Source: Bacillota bacterium (GTDB taxonomy: Bacteria; Bacillota_G; SHA-98; UBA4971). From it: a stretch of DNA of 19,832 nt. The stretch lies in the NCBI GenBank assembly GCA_012512055.1, contig JAAZEW010000091.1, forward strand, positions 1-19,832, read 5' to 3'. Below the pieces are notes generated by a model, which made no database searches, was not told where the DNA came from, and saw only the letters and a list, made by a program, of their open reading frames with translations. Numbering within the stretch: position 1 is the stretch's first letter; each line of letters opens with the position of its first letter. Positions 1-7,969 of this stretch are shown piece after piece. The position numbers and the translations under genes were made by a program.

Positions 1-669
1 GACGATTTTGCCGTCCCGCATTGTCACCAGTCTTCGAGCGAATTTCATCACAAGCGGGTCATGTGTAGAGAATAGGAAGGTTGTGTCCATTTTTCGGTTT
101 AGCTCTTGCATCAGAGAGAGGATTGCTATCGAATTTTCTGAGTCCAGATTTGCGGTAGGCTCGTCAGCTAGGATGAGTCTTGGTTCTTTCACAAGAGCCC
201 TGGCAATTGCGACTCTTTGCTGCTGCCCTCCGGAGAGATCCATGGGACGTCTGGTTTCAAGCCCTGCTAAGCCAACTTCAGCAAGGGCTGACATGACCTT
301 GTCCTTGATTTCCCCGTTGGATTTGACACCTAAAAGGAGCAGGGGAAGCTCCACGTTTTCGTAAGCCGTCAGGACGGGGATAAGGTTATAAGTCTGAAAG
401 ATGAAGCCCAATTTGTGTCTTCTAAGATCCGCCAGTTTAGTAAGACTATAACTGGATATGTCCTTCCCGTCCAAAATGATTTTCCCGCCGGTAGGTCGGT
501 CCAAGCAGCCAATAAGGTTCAGGAGAGTCGTCTTGCCGGAGCCGGATGGCCCGACAACTGCCGTGAATTCACCTGCTTTGATATCCAGGTCTATTCCGCG
601 CAAGGCCGGAACAGTCATACGCCCGTGCAGGTAATTCTTGGTTAGATTTTTCGTCTCCACAATAGGCAT
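1..669 (-). CDS. ABC transporter ATP-binding protein, MacB/LolD (export) type, partial
   Basis: An ABC ATPase of the LolD/MacB/SalX class, which powers export or lipoprotein-release permeases at the membrane. The gene is open through the left edge, so 223 codons are visible and the C-terminus is missing. Reading from the ATG at 669 (MPIVETKNL...), the Walker A motif GPSGSGKTT lies at residues 40-48, the Q-loop Gln at 92, the signature LSGGQQQR at 145-152, Walker B LILADEPT at 165-172, and an H-loop STHDP near residue 200. The N-terminal sequence and the LSGGQQQRVAIARAL string are typical of MacB-type ATPases rather than sugar importers. A GAGGTG ribosome site sits about 9 bases upstream. Its permease is presumably encoded beyond the window. 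A promoter with an embedded palindrome lies at 934-968, leaving a leader of about 260 bases. Transport substrate is unknown. Confidence 0.93.
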   Translation of the reverse strand, partial: MPIVETKNLTKNYLHGRMTVPALRGIDLDIKAGEFTAVVGPSGSGKTTLLNLIGCLDRPTGGKIILDGKDISSYSLTKLADLRRHKLGFIFQTYNLIPVLTAYENVELPLLLLGVKSNGEIKDKVMSALAEVGLAGLETRRPMDLSGGQQQRVAIARALVKEPRLILADEPTANLDSENSIAILSLMQELNRKMDTTFLFSTHDPLVMKFARRLVTMRDGKIV

Positions 670-933
670 TCTGCATACACCTCATCTCGTGCGCCATATC
701 TGTCGGCGCAGTCTTGTTGCTTGCCTGTGTCATCTCATGATGATACTTGTGCTGTACAAGCCTATGGCAGTCAATGTCACACTATGAATACGCTATGCTG
801 TCTTGCTTGCTCACTGTGTGTCATGTGCGTGCGCAATGTGATGACGGGGAAGTCCTATAGTGACTGCATATCAAGTCCTAGGAGTAAAGACTTCTGAGGA
901 TTTGCTTTCCTCAAAACACGAAGCGCTGAGACT

Positions 934-962
934 ATAGTAGCATTGATTGACCATGTGGTCAA
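934..962 (-). promoter_or_regulatory. Sigma-A-type promoter for the MacB-like ABC gene
   Basis: On the minus strand TTGACC (957-962) is followed after exactly 17 bases by TACTAT (934-939). This fits a housekeeping promoter firing toward the ABC ATPase gene at 669. The predicted transcript starts near 927 and has a leader of about 258 bases. A small stem TGAGGA/TCCTCA (895-900 with 908-913, 7-base loop) lies near the leader's 5' end. A symmetric but weaker promoter-like pair (TTGACC 947-952, TATTGA 970-975) exists on the plus strand, but no convincing gene follows it. Confidence 0.65.
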
Positions 963-968
963 TCAATG
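941..968. promoter_or_regulatory. 28-bp palindromic operator overlapping the ABC promoter
   Basis: Perfect 13-base arms (CATTGATTGACCA at 941-953 and TGGTCAATCAATG at 956-968) flank a 2-base centre. The palindrome covers the -35 box and almost all of the spacer of the minus-strand promoter, so a bound dimer would block RNA polymerase. Size and symmetry suit a TetR-family repressor, a common controller of drug-efflux ABC genes. The regulator's identity is inference and no such gene is in the window. Confidence 0.7.
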
Positions 969-1220
969 CTATTGAGGAAGTTGTCAATGCTCTGTGACAC
1001 ATGGGACATGCGACCGGGATGAGGCCTCTTTAAAATGAAAGTGAAGGCATTCAGCTTTATTTGTTAGATTTCATGAGTATCCAGACACAACAAGGAGGGG
1101 AATCGCCTTCGTTGCGATCACGCTGCGAAGCCGTATATCTGAGTAGAGAAATATTGAAGAGTCAAGTGATAGGAAACAGTCAGACAAAGAGATCGCCCTA
1201 TCCGGTAAAGTGTCCTCGTG

Positions 1221-2261
1221 CTATTCAGTGCGACAGCCTGTGTCTGGAAGTCCTGTATGACTCGTTGTTTGGCGAATAATTAACTCGGGCGATATTGAGA
1301 CATGGAATGGTGTAGTCTCAGTGTTTTTCCCTTCTATTATGTCAATGAGGTGTTTTGCAGATAATCTTCCTAGCCTATAGGCGGATTGTCTGATTGTGGT
1401 GAGCGGAACCGGTAGGTAGCGTGCAAGCTCAATGTCGTCATATCCAACGACAGCCACTTGTTCAGGAACTCTCAGTTTGTTCTCTGTCAGCGCTCTTACT
1501 ACCCCAACTGCGACAAAATCACTGTAACAAAAGATCGCACGCGGCTTACAATGCATAATCAGTTTTTGTGCAGTATTGTATCCATCACCGGCGTTAAGAT
1601 GGCCATCATAAACCAGCTGGGTATTATAGTCAACCTTGAAATCTGCCAGTGCTCGTTTGTAACCTTCCAAACGATCTCGTGCGTTCGATATGTGAAGAGG
1701 CCCATTGATGAAAATAATATCCCTGTATCCTAGATCCAGTAGGTGTTTTGTGGCGAGATAAGCCCCATGCACATCATCCCCGATTATCCAGTTAACATCG
1801 GTGTTTTCAATGCGCCTACTGACTAAGACGAGGGGAAATGATTTGCCGCCATATCTGAATACGTGGTCAACGCTATTTGTCGTTGGCGCAAGGAGAAGCC
1901 CTGAGACTCGAAGTTCCTGCAGGAATCTTATTGCCTCGATTTCTTGCTGGTAGTTTTCATCACTGTTTGCAAACGCTACATTAAAGCGCCTCTCAATAGC
2001 TTCATCCTGCACCCCACGAATCAAAAGAGCGAAGAAAGGGTTGGAGTTGTCCGATACAACCATCCCTATACTACGTGTTACTTCGGTCCTGAGATCACGT
2101 GCAAGTGCATTGGGTACGTAGCCTACTTCCTCAGCCAAATCCAGAATCCGTTGTTTGGTTTCTGGGGCCACATCAGGTCTATCGTTCAGTGCCCGCGCGA
2201 CACTGGAAACCGAGACGCCGGCCATGCGCGCCAAGTCTTTGATTGTGATGCTCTTCCTCAA
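1221..2261 (-). CDS. LacI-family transcriptional regulator
   Basis: A 346-residue LacI/GalR-family repressor, close to the usual family length. The N-terminal helix-turn-helix spans about residues 5-25 (TIKDLARMAGVSVSSVARAL), followed by the hinge helix region PNALARDLR near residues 51-59. The rest is the periplasmic-binding-protein-like effector domain, ending with the family signature VVGYDDIELARYLPVPLTTI. The start is TTG at 2261. GGAGG lies 10 bases upstream, and the next Met (residue 13) falls inside the DNA-binding helix, so it cannot be the start. It is the last gene of the sugar-uptake cluster, 89 bases after the URO-D-like gene. A perfect 16-bp palindrome with a central CG lies in that gap, suggesting self-control. 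It probably represses the upstream transport and dehydrogenase genes in the absence of their sugar or polyol. Stop codon is TAG. Confidence 0.95.
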   Translation of the reverse strand: MRKSITIKDLARMAGVSVSSVARALNDRPDVAPETKQRILDLAEEVGYVPNALARDLRTEVTRSIGMVVSDNSNPFFALLIRGVQDEAIERRFNVAFANSDENYQQEIEAIRFLQELRVSGLLLAPTTNSVDHVFRYGGKSFPLVLVSRRIENTDVNWIIGDDVHGAYLATKHLLDLGYRDIIFINGPLHISNARDRLEGYKRALADFKVDYNTQLVYDGHLNAGDGYNTAQKLIMHCKPRAIFCYSDFVAVGVVRALTENKLRVPEQVAVVGYDDIELARYLPVPLTTIRQSAYRLGRLSAKHLIDIIEGKNTETTPFHVSISPELIIRQTTSHTGLPDTGCRTE

Positions 2262-2321
2262 GTGTAATTGCCCTCCAATTAAAGTCTTTCCCCCGGAAAG
2301 TGTATCGGACAGTGTTGCGTC

Positions 2322-2337
2322 CGCATTACGTAATGCG
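2322..2337. promoter_or_regulatory. Candidate LacI-type operator (perfect 16-bp palindrome)
   Basis: CGCATTACGTAATGCG is a perfect palindrome with a central CG step, the hallmark of LacI/GalR-family operators. It lies 61 bases upstream of the TTG start of the LacI gene. Autoregulation is the simplest reading. I found no clear sigma-A promoter here, so it could also act as a roadblock to read-through from the upstream genes. Confidence 0.55.
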
Positions 2338-2350
2338 TGTTTGCTATGAT

Positions 2351-3568
2351 TCAGTAATACCCATATTCCTCAACTGCTTGCCACAAAGCTACAAGATTTT
2401 CCGGAGGTACATCGTGTTGAATGTTGTGGACTGCTGCGAATACAAAACCGCCCCCAGGAGCTAGCTGCTCTATCTTCTTCTTAACTTCATCTTTAACTTG
2501 CTGCGGGGTGCCGTGTGGCAATACTGACTGCGTATCTACACCTCCGCCCCAGAAGGTAAGATCCCTTCCAAAATCGCGCTTAAGCTCGGCAGGATCCATC
2601 CCATCTGCGCTGACCTGCACCGGGTTAAGAATATCCACGCCTACCTCTATGAAATCCGGTATGATATCGCGGACAGCTCCACACGAATGTAACATTATTT
2701 TGACATGAGGAGCTTTCTTCTTTATGAATGAGTAGAGCTTCTGTTGTCGTGGTTTCACCAATTGCCGGTATGTGGCCGGAGATATCATAAGCCCTTTCTG
2801 TGTAGCAAGATCGTTTCCTTCCTGAACAATATCGATATGTTGCCCGATTCTATCAAGCAGCAAATCGTAGTAGTTCATCTCAATTTCAAGAAGCCTATCC
2901 ATGACTCTGCAGGCTAAAGCATGATCTCCGGCTAGGTCCATATAGAACTGTTCGAAACCCCTGACCCAGAAGGCCATTTCGAAGAAGCCCCCGGCGAGAG
3001 GTTTTAGAACCACGGGATATTCGCTGGATAGCCGTTGAATGGAATCTGATGTTTCCAATATACTATAGGCTGCCTGGGTTGGATCCGGCCACGGATGTCT
3101 GTCAATGTCAGATAGAGTCTCTGCAGATGACATGGGTGAGCGAAGGATGTCAAAGTAATGGCCTCCATCCATGTTGCAACCCCACTCTATTCCAAATTCA
3201 TCCACAAAGCTGACATACCGCGTATTCCGCCTATAGCTCATCTTCCATGCATATTGTCTTGTCGGCCCGACCCCTCTTACGTCGATTTTCAAGTTGGACA
3301 AGAACTGTTCTGACGGAGTGGTTAGCTGTTGAATTACATCGTCAAGATGGATTTCGGAGAGCTCATCTGAGAGCCCTAAGTATGGTAAGGAATTTGCGTA
3401 AGTTACCCCCGAAATACCGGTCACAGGTGTTGACCCAAGATCCCGAGGAACCCGGTCGGGTTCCTTATGGTTGATGGCAGTCAGGACGCGGTCACGAGAC
3501 GTCCAGCACCCGTGTGCGTCCAGGCTCTTTGTGACTGCAGCGCGATCTGTTACATCTTCGTTACGCAT
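2351..3568 (-). CDS. URO-D/MtaA-superfamily protein in sugar ABC operon
   Basis: A 405-residue member of the uroporphyrinogen decarboxylase superfamily (PF01208), which includes HemE and the zinc methyltransferases MtaA/CmuA. It opens with the family pattern RDRVLTAINHKEPDRVP (residues 25-41). HSCG gives two putative zinc ligands, His294 and Cys296. Where MtaA-like enzymes carry a third ligand Cys, this protein reads AVHNIQHDVPPEN (His381 in the region) with no Cys. I recall this C-terminal motif from URO-D-like proteins sitting beside sugar ABC transporters. The ATG at 3568 is chosen because GGAGGT lies 8 bases upstream; a longer frame to 3682 adds 38 unlikely residues. HemE activity is improbable in this context. 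A methyl-transfer or other C-O/C-C chemistry on the imported compound is possible but unproven. Confidence 0.85.
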   Translation of the reverse strand: MRNEDVTDRAAVTKSLDAHGCWTSRDRVLTAINHKEPDRVPRDLGSTPVTGISGVTYANSLPYLGLSDELSEIHLDDVIQQLTTPSEQFLSNLKIDVRGVGPTRQYAWKMSYRRNTRYVSFVDEFGIEWGCNMDGGHYFDILRSPMSSAETLSDIDRHPWPDPTQAAYSILETSDSIQRLSSEYPVVLKPLAGGFFEMAFWVRGFEQFYMDLAGDHALACRVMDRLLEIEMNYYDLLLDRIGQHIDIVQEGNDLATQKGLMISPATYRQLVKPRQQKLYSFIKKKAPHVKIMLHSCGAVRDIIPDFIEVGVDILNPVQVSADGMDPAELKRDFGRDLTFWGGGVDTQSVLPHGTPQQVKDEVKKKIEQLAPGGGFVFAAVHNIQHDVPPENLVALWQAVEEYGYY

Positions 3569-3633
3569 TATACCATACCTCCAATCAATGCTAACCACGA
3601 ATACACTACGCGCCGGTAGAACACGATGGATGA

Positions 3634-4410
3634 TTATCCTGTTTTTCCTGACACCATGTTCATAATATCTTGCGCAGTGCATTCATCTTTTCGTAGGTCA
3701 GCTATTTTTATGCCTCTCTCGAGTACTGCAAAGCGATCGGCTACGCTGTATACGTGGTATATGTTGTGGGTTATGTAGACGATTGCCAGTCCTTTATTGC
3801 GGAGCTCCCTTATTAGTTCCAGAACCCTCTCAGTTTCTTTAACGGACAAAGCCGCTGTCGGCTCATCCAGTATGAGCAGTTTTGCTCCGAAGTACATGGC
3901 TCGCCCTATGGCAATAGCTTGTTTCTCGCCACCTGACAGGGTCCCGACGGTATCGTTTGGTTTTCTGGAGGTTATTCCAATTTCAGCAAGGGAACGGGCC
4001 GCTTCCGAAGACATCTTTCTGCTATCCAGGCGGCCAAAAAGAGTTGACAAACGGTCTTGCTTGATTGGTTCCTGCCCTAGGAAGAATTCCCGTGAGATGC
4101 TCATGAGGCCAATCAATGCAAGATCTTGATAGACAGTCTCGACACCTGAAAGTCTGGCTTGTCTGGGAGATTTCCAGTTTGCCGGTTTACCGTCAAAGTA
4201 AACGGTGCCTGCATCAGGCTGGTATACTCCTGAAAGTATCTTCACAATAGTGGATTTGCCGGCGCCGTTATCGCCGACAAGTCCCAGGACTTCTCCCTTG
4301 TTTATCGTCAAATCGACGTCAGATAGGGCTTTCACAGCCCCGAATGTCTTTCCTATTCCAACCATTTGTACGATAGCTTCGTTATCCTTACGTAGCTCTT
4401 CGCGTGTCAT
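3634..4410 (-). CDS. Sugar-type ABC importer ATPase, single nucleotide-binding domain
   Basis: A 258-residue ATPase of the ribose/xylose importer class (RbsA/XylG/FrcA). Walker A GDNGAGKST is near residues 47-55, the signature LSGGEKQAIAIGRAM near 159-173, Walker B LLILDEPT near 179-186, and the H-loop THN follows. RbsA proteins are normally tandem duplications of about 500 residues. This one has a single domain, like FrcA, so two copies would be needed per transporter. Its ATG overlaps the end of the permease gene by four bases (ATGA, 4407-4410), implying translational coupling. It ends 65 bases before the URO-D-like gene. It would energise import by the permease and binding protein encoded just upstream. 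Confidence 0.94.
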   Translation of the reverse strand: MTREELRKDNEAIVQMVGIGKTFGAVKALSDVDLTINKGEVLGLVGDNGAGKSTIVKILSGVYQPDAGTVYFDGKPANWKSPRQARLSGVETVYQDLALIGLMSISREFFLGQEPIKQDRLSTLFGRLDSRKMSSEAARSLAEIGITSRKPNDTVGTLSGGEKQAIAIGRAMYFGAKLLILDEPTAALSVKETERVLELIRELRNKGLAIVYITHNIYHVYSVADRFAVLERGIKIADLRKDECTAQDIMNMVSGKTG

Positions 4411-5369
4411 CGGCCTACCCTCCTCTTGATCACCGTCATATTGACGATAACTGAAACCACCAATATTATTCCAGTGAAGGCAGTGTATAGGTATGGGGCT
4501 ACACCTATTGAGACCAGCCCGGTTCTAATCATGCCCATGAGCAAGGCACCTATGAAAGTCCCCATAATGCTTCCATAACCGCCTGTGAGCAGATTCCCAC
4601 CTATCACTGATGCGGCGACAGCCTCAAGCTCCATTCCAGACCCGAGCATGGGCTGTGAGATCAAGTACCTGGCAAGATTTGTGGTTCCTGACAGTCCGGC
4701 AAGCAGACTACAGAGCATGAAGTTTCTCATTTTGATCTTATCTACACTGACTCCCGCTGCCCTTGCTGCCTCACGGTTACCTCCTGTGGCCAGCACCCAA
4801 TTGCCATACCTTGTCGTTTTTAGGATCCAGTTAAATAGTATGGTAAGCAGAATAAACCATATGCCGGTCGCCCTTAGCATTTCGTATATTCGACCTCCAA
4901 GGAAGAAGAGGATTCTCTTGTCTGCCTCGTAGGCCACTGGAAACCCGCCTGTCGCGTACAGTAGGACTCCTCTCCAGAACATCATTGCGCCTAGGGTAGA
5001 AATGAACGATGGGATACCGGCGCGGATTGTAATGAATCCGTTCAGTAAACCGATAAGAGCGCACGCTGTCAACGTTAGTAGAAAAGCAATGACTGGGTTG
5101 ACACCGGCATTGGCAGTTCGTACGAAGATCAATGTGGAAAGTGCAAAGACAGCGCCTACTGATAGGTCAAATTCGCCGGAGATCATGAGCAGCGAAACAC
5201 CAATGGCAACAATGCCAAGTTCTGATGCAAGTGTGAACATTGATGTAACAGACTGAACAGACAGGAAGCCGGGTGATAGTGTAAGGAACACAATGAGGAT
5301 GACCAGTAGGCCTCCAAGGGCTCCTGCTTCAGGTGCCTTCAACACCGACATGAGATGCTCATTCTTCAC
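4407..5369 (-). CDS. Sugar ABC transporter permease, RbsC type
   Basis: A 320-residue inner-membrane permease of the BPD_transp_2 family (RbsC/XylH/FrcC). Hydrophobic segments run through almost the whole protein, beginning with residues 17-34. The family pattern SGEFDLSVGA occurs near residues 64-73, and the GGNREAARAAGV segment, the probable ATPase-contact loop, near 198-209. Only one permease gene is present, consistent with the homodimeric channel of this class. The start is GTG at 5369, with GGGAGG about 7 bases upstream. Its 3' end overlaps the ATPase start. A 224-base gap containing a large inverted repeat separates it from the binding-protein gene, probably setting a lower expression level for the permease. 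Confidence 0.94.
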   Translation of the reverse strand: MKNEHLMSVLKAPEAGALGGLLVILIVFLTLSPGFLSVQSVTSMFTLASELGIVAIGVSLLMISGEFDLSVGAVFALSTLIFVRTANAGVNPVIAFLLTLTACALIGLLNGFITIRAGIPSFISTLGAMMFWRGVLLYATGGFPVAYEADKRILFFLGGRIYEMLRATGIWFILLTILFNWILKTTRYGNWVLATGGNREAARAAGVSVDKIKMRNFMLCSLLAGLSGTTNLARYLISQPMLGSGMELEAVAASVIGGNLLTGGYGSIMGTFIGALLMGMIRTGLVSIGVAPYLYTAFTGIILVVSVIVNMTVIKRRVGR

Positions 5370-5415
5370 TTAGGATCCTCCCATCATTAGTTGCTCTAGG
5401 CGCATATGCCCAATG

Positions 5416-5561
5416 TGTGATATGTGCCGGCGCAGGAGGCTTGCGCCAGGCTCTGGACAGCAAAGACGTACCGTGGCCGGCCTCCTGCGACTTGGCTCTT
5501 CCAGGTTATTGCTTACACATTTTCTGCGTCTTCAGAGAACCGACTCTATTGTGATATGTGC
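5416..5561. repeat. Intercistronic inverted repeat and 12-bp direct repeat
   Basis: In the gap between binding-protein and permease genes, CGCAGGAGGC (5431-5440) is matched by GCCTCCTGCG (5480-5489), a perfect 10-bp stem with a 39-base loop. A small stem CCAG/CTGG (5446-5456) can form inside the loop. TGTGATATGTGC also occurs twice, at 5416-5427 and 5550-5561. There is no T-run, so this is more likely an mRNA-stabilising or processing structure protecting the abundant binding-protein transcript than a full terminator. Confidence 0.5.
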
Positions 5562-5593
5562 GCCGAATGTGTACTCTGATTGCATTGATGTTT

Positions 5594-6640
5594 CTATCTG
5601 ATCCCTTTCTCAACGAATTTGAGTACACTAGCTGCGTTAGATTTGTCAACGACGTACGGTCCGGTAGCAATATCTGTGGAGGGTATCAACTGGTATGTCT
5701 TCCATAGCCATAAAGTCTCCATCGCGAGGTAACCCTGGAGGTATGGCTGCTGGTCAATAGTGCAGACTATCCTGCCCTGCATTATGTCGTCAATTCCTTC
5801 AGGACTGAGGTCTATTCCGCACACGAAAACCATACCGTCTTTTGCGGGGGCGCCGACCTTACCTAGTTTCCCCATTTCTTCCAGCGCTTCTGCAGCCCAA
5901 TGAGCGACTAAGATATTTCCTGTATGGATTGATTCCACATCAGGATTGGCCTTTATGTATGCACGAAGGGTTTCACTGACTTTGGCAGGATCGTAGGTTA
6001 CATCTAGTTTCTCAACGGATTTAACTCCGGCGTTCTTAAGCACATCAATGACCCCGGTTGCACGTTTCTCTTGTACAATGTTACCTGGTTCATGGATAGC
6101 AAAGACCGATTTCTTAGGTACACGGCCATACAATGCCTTAAATTCCTGGAGGAATCTCTCGGCCTGTTTTGCGCCGCTCAAATACGAATCTTCGCCTATG
6201 TAAATTAGGTAAGGCACTCTCTCCTCGTCTGGCCGGAAGTCCTTGACGTTGACTGCCACTACTGGGATTCCAGCCTTAGCGGCTGTACGCAATGGGTCAT
6301 CAAGAGGTCTGGGATCCGTAATAACGCACGCAATTCCGTCAGGTTTCGCTGCAATCGCTGTCTCAAGATTGCGAAGAAGTTCACCAACGTCGCCGGATAC
6401 TTGAGAACCGAGGTACACTCCTTTGATGTTGTATCGTTCGCAAGCGTCCATCATTCCCTTATATTCACGGGCCCAGAATACGTCGGCTGGCATACAATGG
6501 GATATGAAGTAGAATGTATACTGTGGCGTTGCAGCTTGTGCAGCTATTGGCGCAACTATTCCTCCGGCAGTCAGACACAGAACACACGCGATTACCAATA
6601 GAAGAACAACATGGGTCTTGCTTGACTTGTGCGTAATCAT
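5594..6640 (-). CDS. Sugar ABC transporter substrate-binding protein, RbsB-like
   Basis: A 348-residue extracytoplasmic binding protein of the Peripla_BP_4 (RbsB) family. Residues 1-36 form an export signal: basic N-terminus, hydrophobic core VVLLLVIACVLCL, and an AQA site suited to signal peptidase I near residue 36. No clear lipobox is seen, so surface anchoring is not explained. The mature protein begins with a beta strand, YTFYFISHCMPADVFW, and contains the hinge-domain pattern CTIDQQPYLQGYLA near the C-terminus, usual in sugar and autoinducer-2 type binders. The ATG at 6640 has GGAGG 7 bases upstream. It follows the dehydrogenase gene by 177 bases and precedes the permease. Ligand cannot be read from sequence; a sugar or polyol is likely. 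Stop codon is TAG. Confidence 0.93.
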   Translation of the reverse strand: MITHKSSKTHVVLLLVIACVLCLTAGGIVAPIAAQAATPQYTFYFISHCMPADVFWAREYKGMMDACERYNIKGVYLGSQVSGDVGELLRNLETAIAAKPDGIACVITDPRPLDDPLRTAAKAGIPVVAVNVKDFRPDEERVPYLIYIGEDSYLSGAKQAERFLQEFKALYGRVPKKSVFAIHEPGNIVQEKRATGVIDVLKNAGVKSVEKLDVTYDPAKVSETLRAYIKANPDVESIHTGNILVAHWAAEALEEMGKLGKVGAPAKDGMVFVCGIDLSPEGIDDIMQGRIVCTIDQQPYLQGYLAMETLWLWKTYQLIPSTDIATGPYVVDKSNAASVLKFVEKGIR

Positions 6641-6817
6641 TTAGCTTCCTCCTCGCAGTTATTTGGAAGTCCATGATACGGATACCTGTAGCTCACTAAG
6701 ACGTTCTGGAATTGTATTGGTTCGTCATTACGACAGCTTTGCGGTGTGCTTCTCATCACCCCCTAAGGTCGTATTCCTTGACCGCTTTCCTGACCACAAT
6801 TGGTTTTTCGATGACAG

Positions 6818-7969
6818 CTATGGAGTCAGTACTACCTTCATGGAATCAGGTGACATTGCTTTTCTCATGGCCTCTTGAGCTTGGGAAATTGAATACTGAT
6901 GGGTTACTGCTTCGTGGAAAGGAATGACATCCTGGAACCGCTGCATCATCTCCATGCTATTCTTGTATGCAGTGACCGGGTGTCCGGTAAGCCCGATTAG
7001 GCGAACATTTTTGGCACATATATGTTTGTGAGGGTTGATTTCGATGGTTCCGGCGTCGACGAAGTTTCCCGGTTCCAAAACCATACCCCCACGGCGTACC
7101 ATTTCCAGGCTTTCGAGGAGGGCTTCAGGAACACCGGCGCATTCCACGACAATGCCGGGTCCGACTCCATCGGTGAGCTCAAGAACCATGGCGATCCGTT
7201 CATTATGAGTAGTTTCATCTGCATTGACGATGTGGTCTGCACCGAATCTCCCCGCTAATTCCAGTCTATACGGAGATTTGTCGATGGCTATAATCGTGCC
7301 GGCCCCCATCATTCTGGCTCGAGCGATATGGAGCAGACCCATAGGGCCAATACCTACTACAGCAACTGTGTCTCCAAACAGGAGCCCTTCGCTGTATGTG
7401 TTGGAAAACTCACGTGCCTTATCAAGATTAGCTGCCACAGCCATCAGCTCAGCAAGCACTGCGACTCTTGGTTCAATTTCAGGCACCTTAAACACACATG
7501 TTTCCGGAGGCAGGTACATGTACTCGGCCCATCCTCCGAGAAGATGGGGAGGTTCATCACAGCTCACAAGTGTACCGAGAGAGCGTATGTTAGAACAGAG
7601 TGGAAAACCATTATTGTGCCTGCACCAGTAACATGCTCCGCACACTATGTCCGGAGACATCGTAATGCGGTCACCCACCTTAAGTGGCTGGCCGTCAAAG
7701 TCTACGAGTCTGTCCGGATGATCACCCAAGATTTCCTCAATTACTCCTACATTTTCGTGGCCCGGTATTATAGGGTACGGAATGTCTTTTTCGGCGGGGG
7801 TTCCAGCATGCTGCTTTATCTCGCCTTTGAAAGAATGCTTATCGGTTCCGCAGATTCCTGACATTTCCATTTTCATGACCAGGCCGGCATCAGCTTGTGG
7901 ATACTCAAATTTCCGGACTTCAATGTTTCCCGGGCCTACTATTACTGCTGCTTTTACTCTCTTGCCCAC
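6818..7969 (-). CDS. Zinc-dependent alcohol (polyol/sugar) dehydrogenase, MDR family
   Basis: A 383-residue medium-chain zinc dehydrogenase that should oxidise an alcohol group of the imported sugar or polyol with NAD(P). Catalytic zinc ligands appear as Cys40 (GICGTDKHS), His71-Glu72 (PGHENVG) and probably Glu174. The structural zinc lobe has Cys110, Cys113, Cys116 and Cys125. The nucleotide fold shows VVGIGPMGLLHIARA near residues 204-218. The start is GTG at 7969, since GAGGAGG lies 9 bases upstream; the longer frame starting at 7987 would begin inside that ribosome site. It is the first gene of the minus-strand cluster, and direct repeats with LacI-like half-sites lie upstream at 8097-8132. 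Family is certain, substrate unknown. Stop codon is TAG. Confidence 0.94.
   Translation of the reverse strand: MGKRVKAAVIVGPGNIEVRKFEYPQADAGLVMKMEMSGICGTDKHSFKGEIKQHAGTPAEKDIPYPIIPGHENVGVIEEILGDHPDRLVDFDGQPLKVGDRITMSPDIVCGACYWCRHNNGFPLCSNIRSLGTLVSCDEPPHLLGGWAEYMYLPPETCVFKVPEIEPRVAVLAELMAVAANLDKAREFSNTYSEGLLFGDTVAVVGIGPMGLLHIARARMMGAGTIIAIDKSPYRLELAGRFGADHIVNADETTHNERIAMVLELTDGVGPGIVVECAGVPEALLESLEMVRRGGMVLEPGNFVDAGTIEINPHKHICAKNVRLIGLTGHPVTAYKNSMEMMQRFQDVIPFHEAVTHQYSISQAQEAMRKAMSPDSMKVVLTP

Larger units (their letters stand above)
670..1220. other. 551-bp intergenic region, no gene supported
   Basis: Holds the promoter and operator at 934-968 and the untranslated leader of the ABC ATPase gene (670-927). 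Between 970 and 1220 I see no convincing gene or terminator. A plus-strand open frame at 1061-1279 has a GGAGG-like stretch near 1092 in the wrong position for its start, and it runs into the 3' end of the LacI gene, so it is probably not coding. Confidence 0.6.

Noticed and set aside
1061..1279. Plus-strand 72-codon open frame with a nearby GGAGG stretch
   Set aside because: The purine stretch is downstream of the ATG, the product resembles nothing, and its end overlaps the LacI gene on the other strand.
3569..3682. 38-residue N-terminal extension of the URO-D-like protein
   Set aside because: It precedes a GGAGGT ribosome site and does not resemble the family; it would also overlap the end of the ATPase gene.
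7328..7861. 177-codon plus-strand open frame
   Set aside because: It lies wholly opposite the zinc dehydrogenase gene, whose family motifs are clear; this is an antisense shadow.
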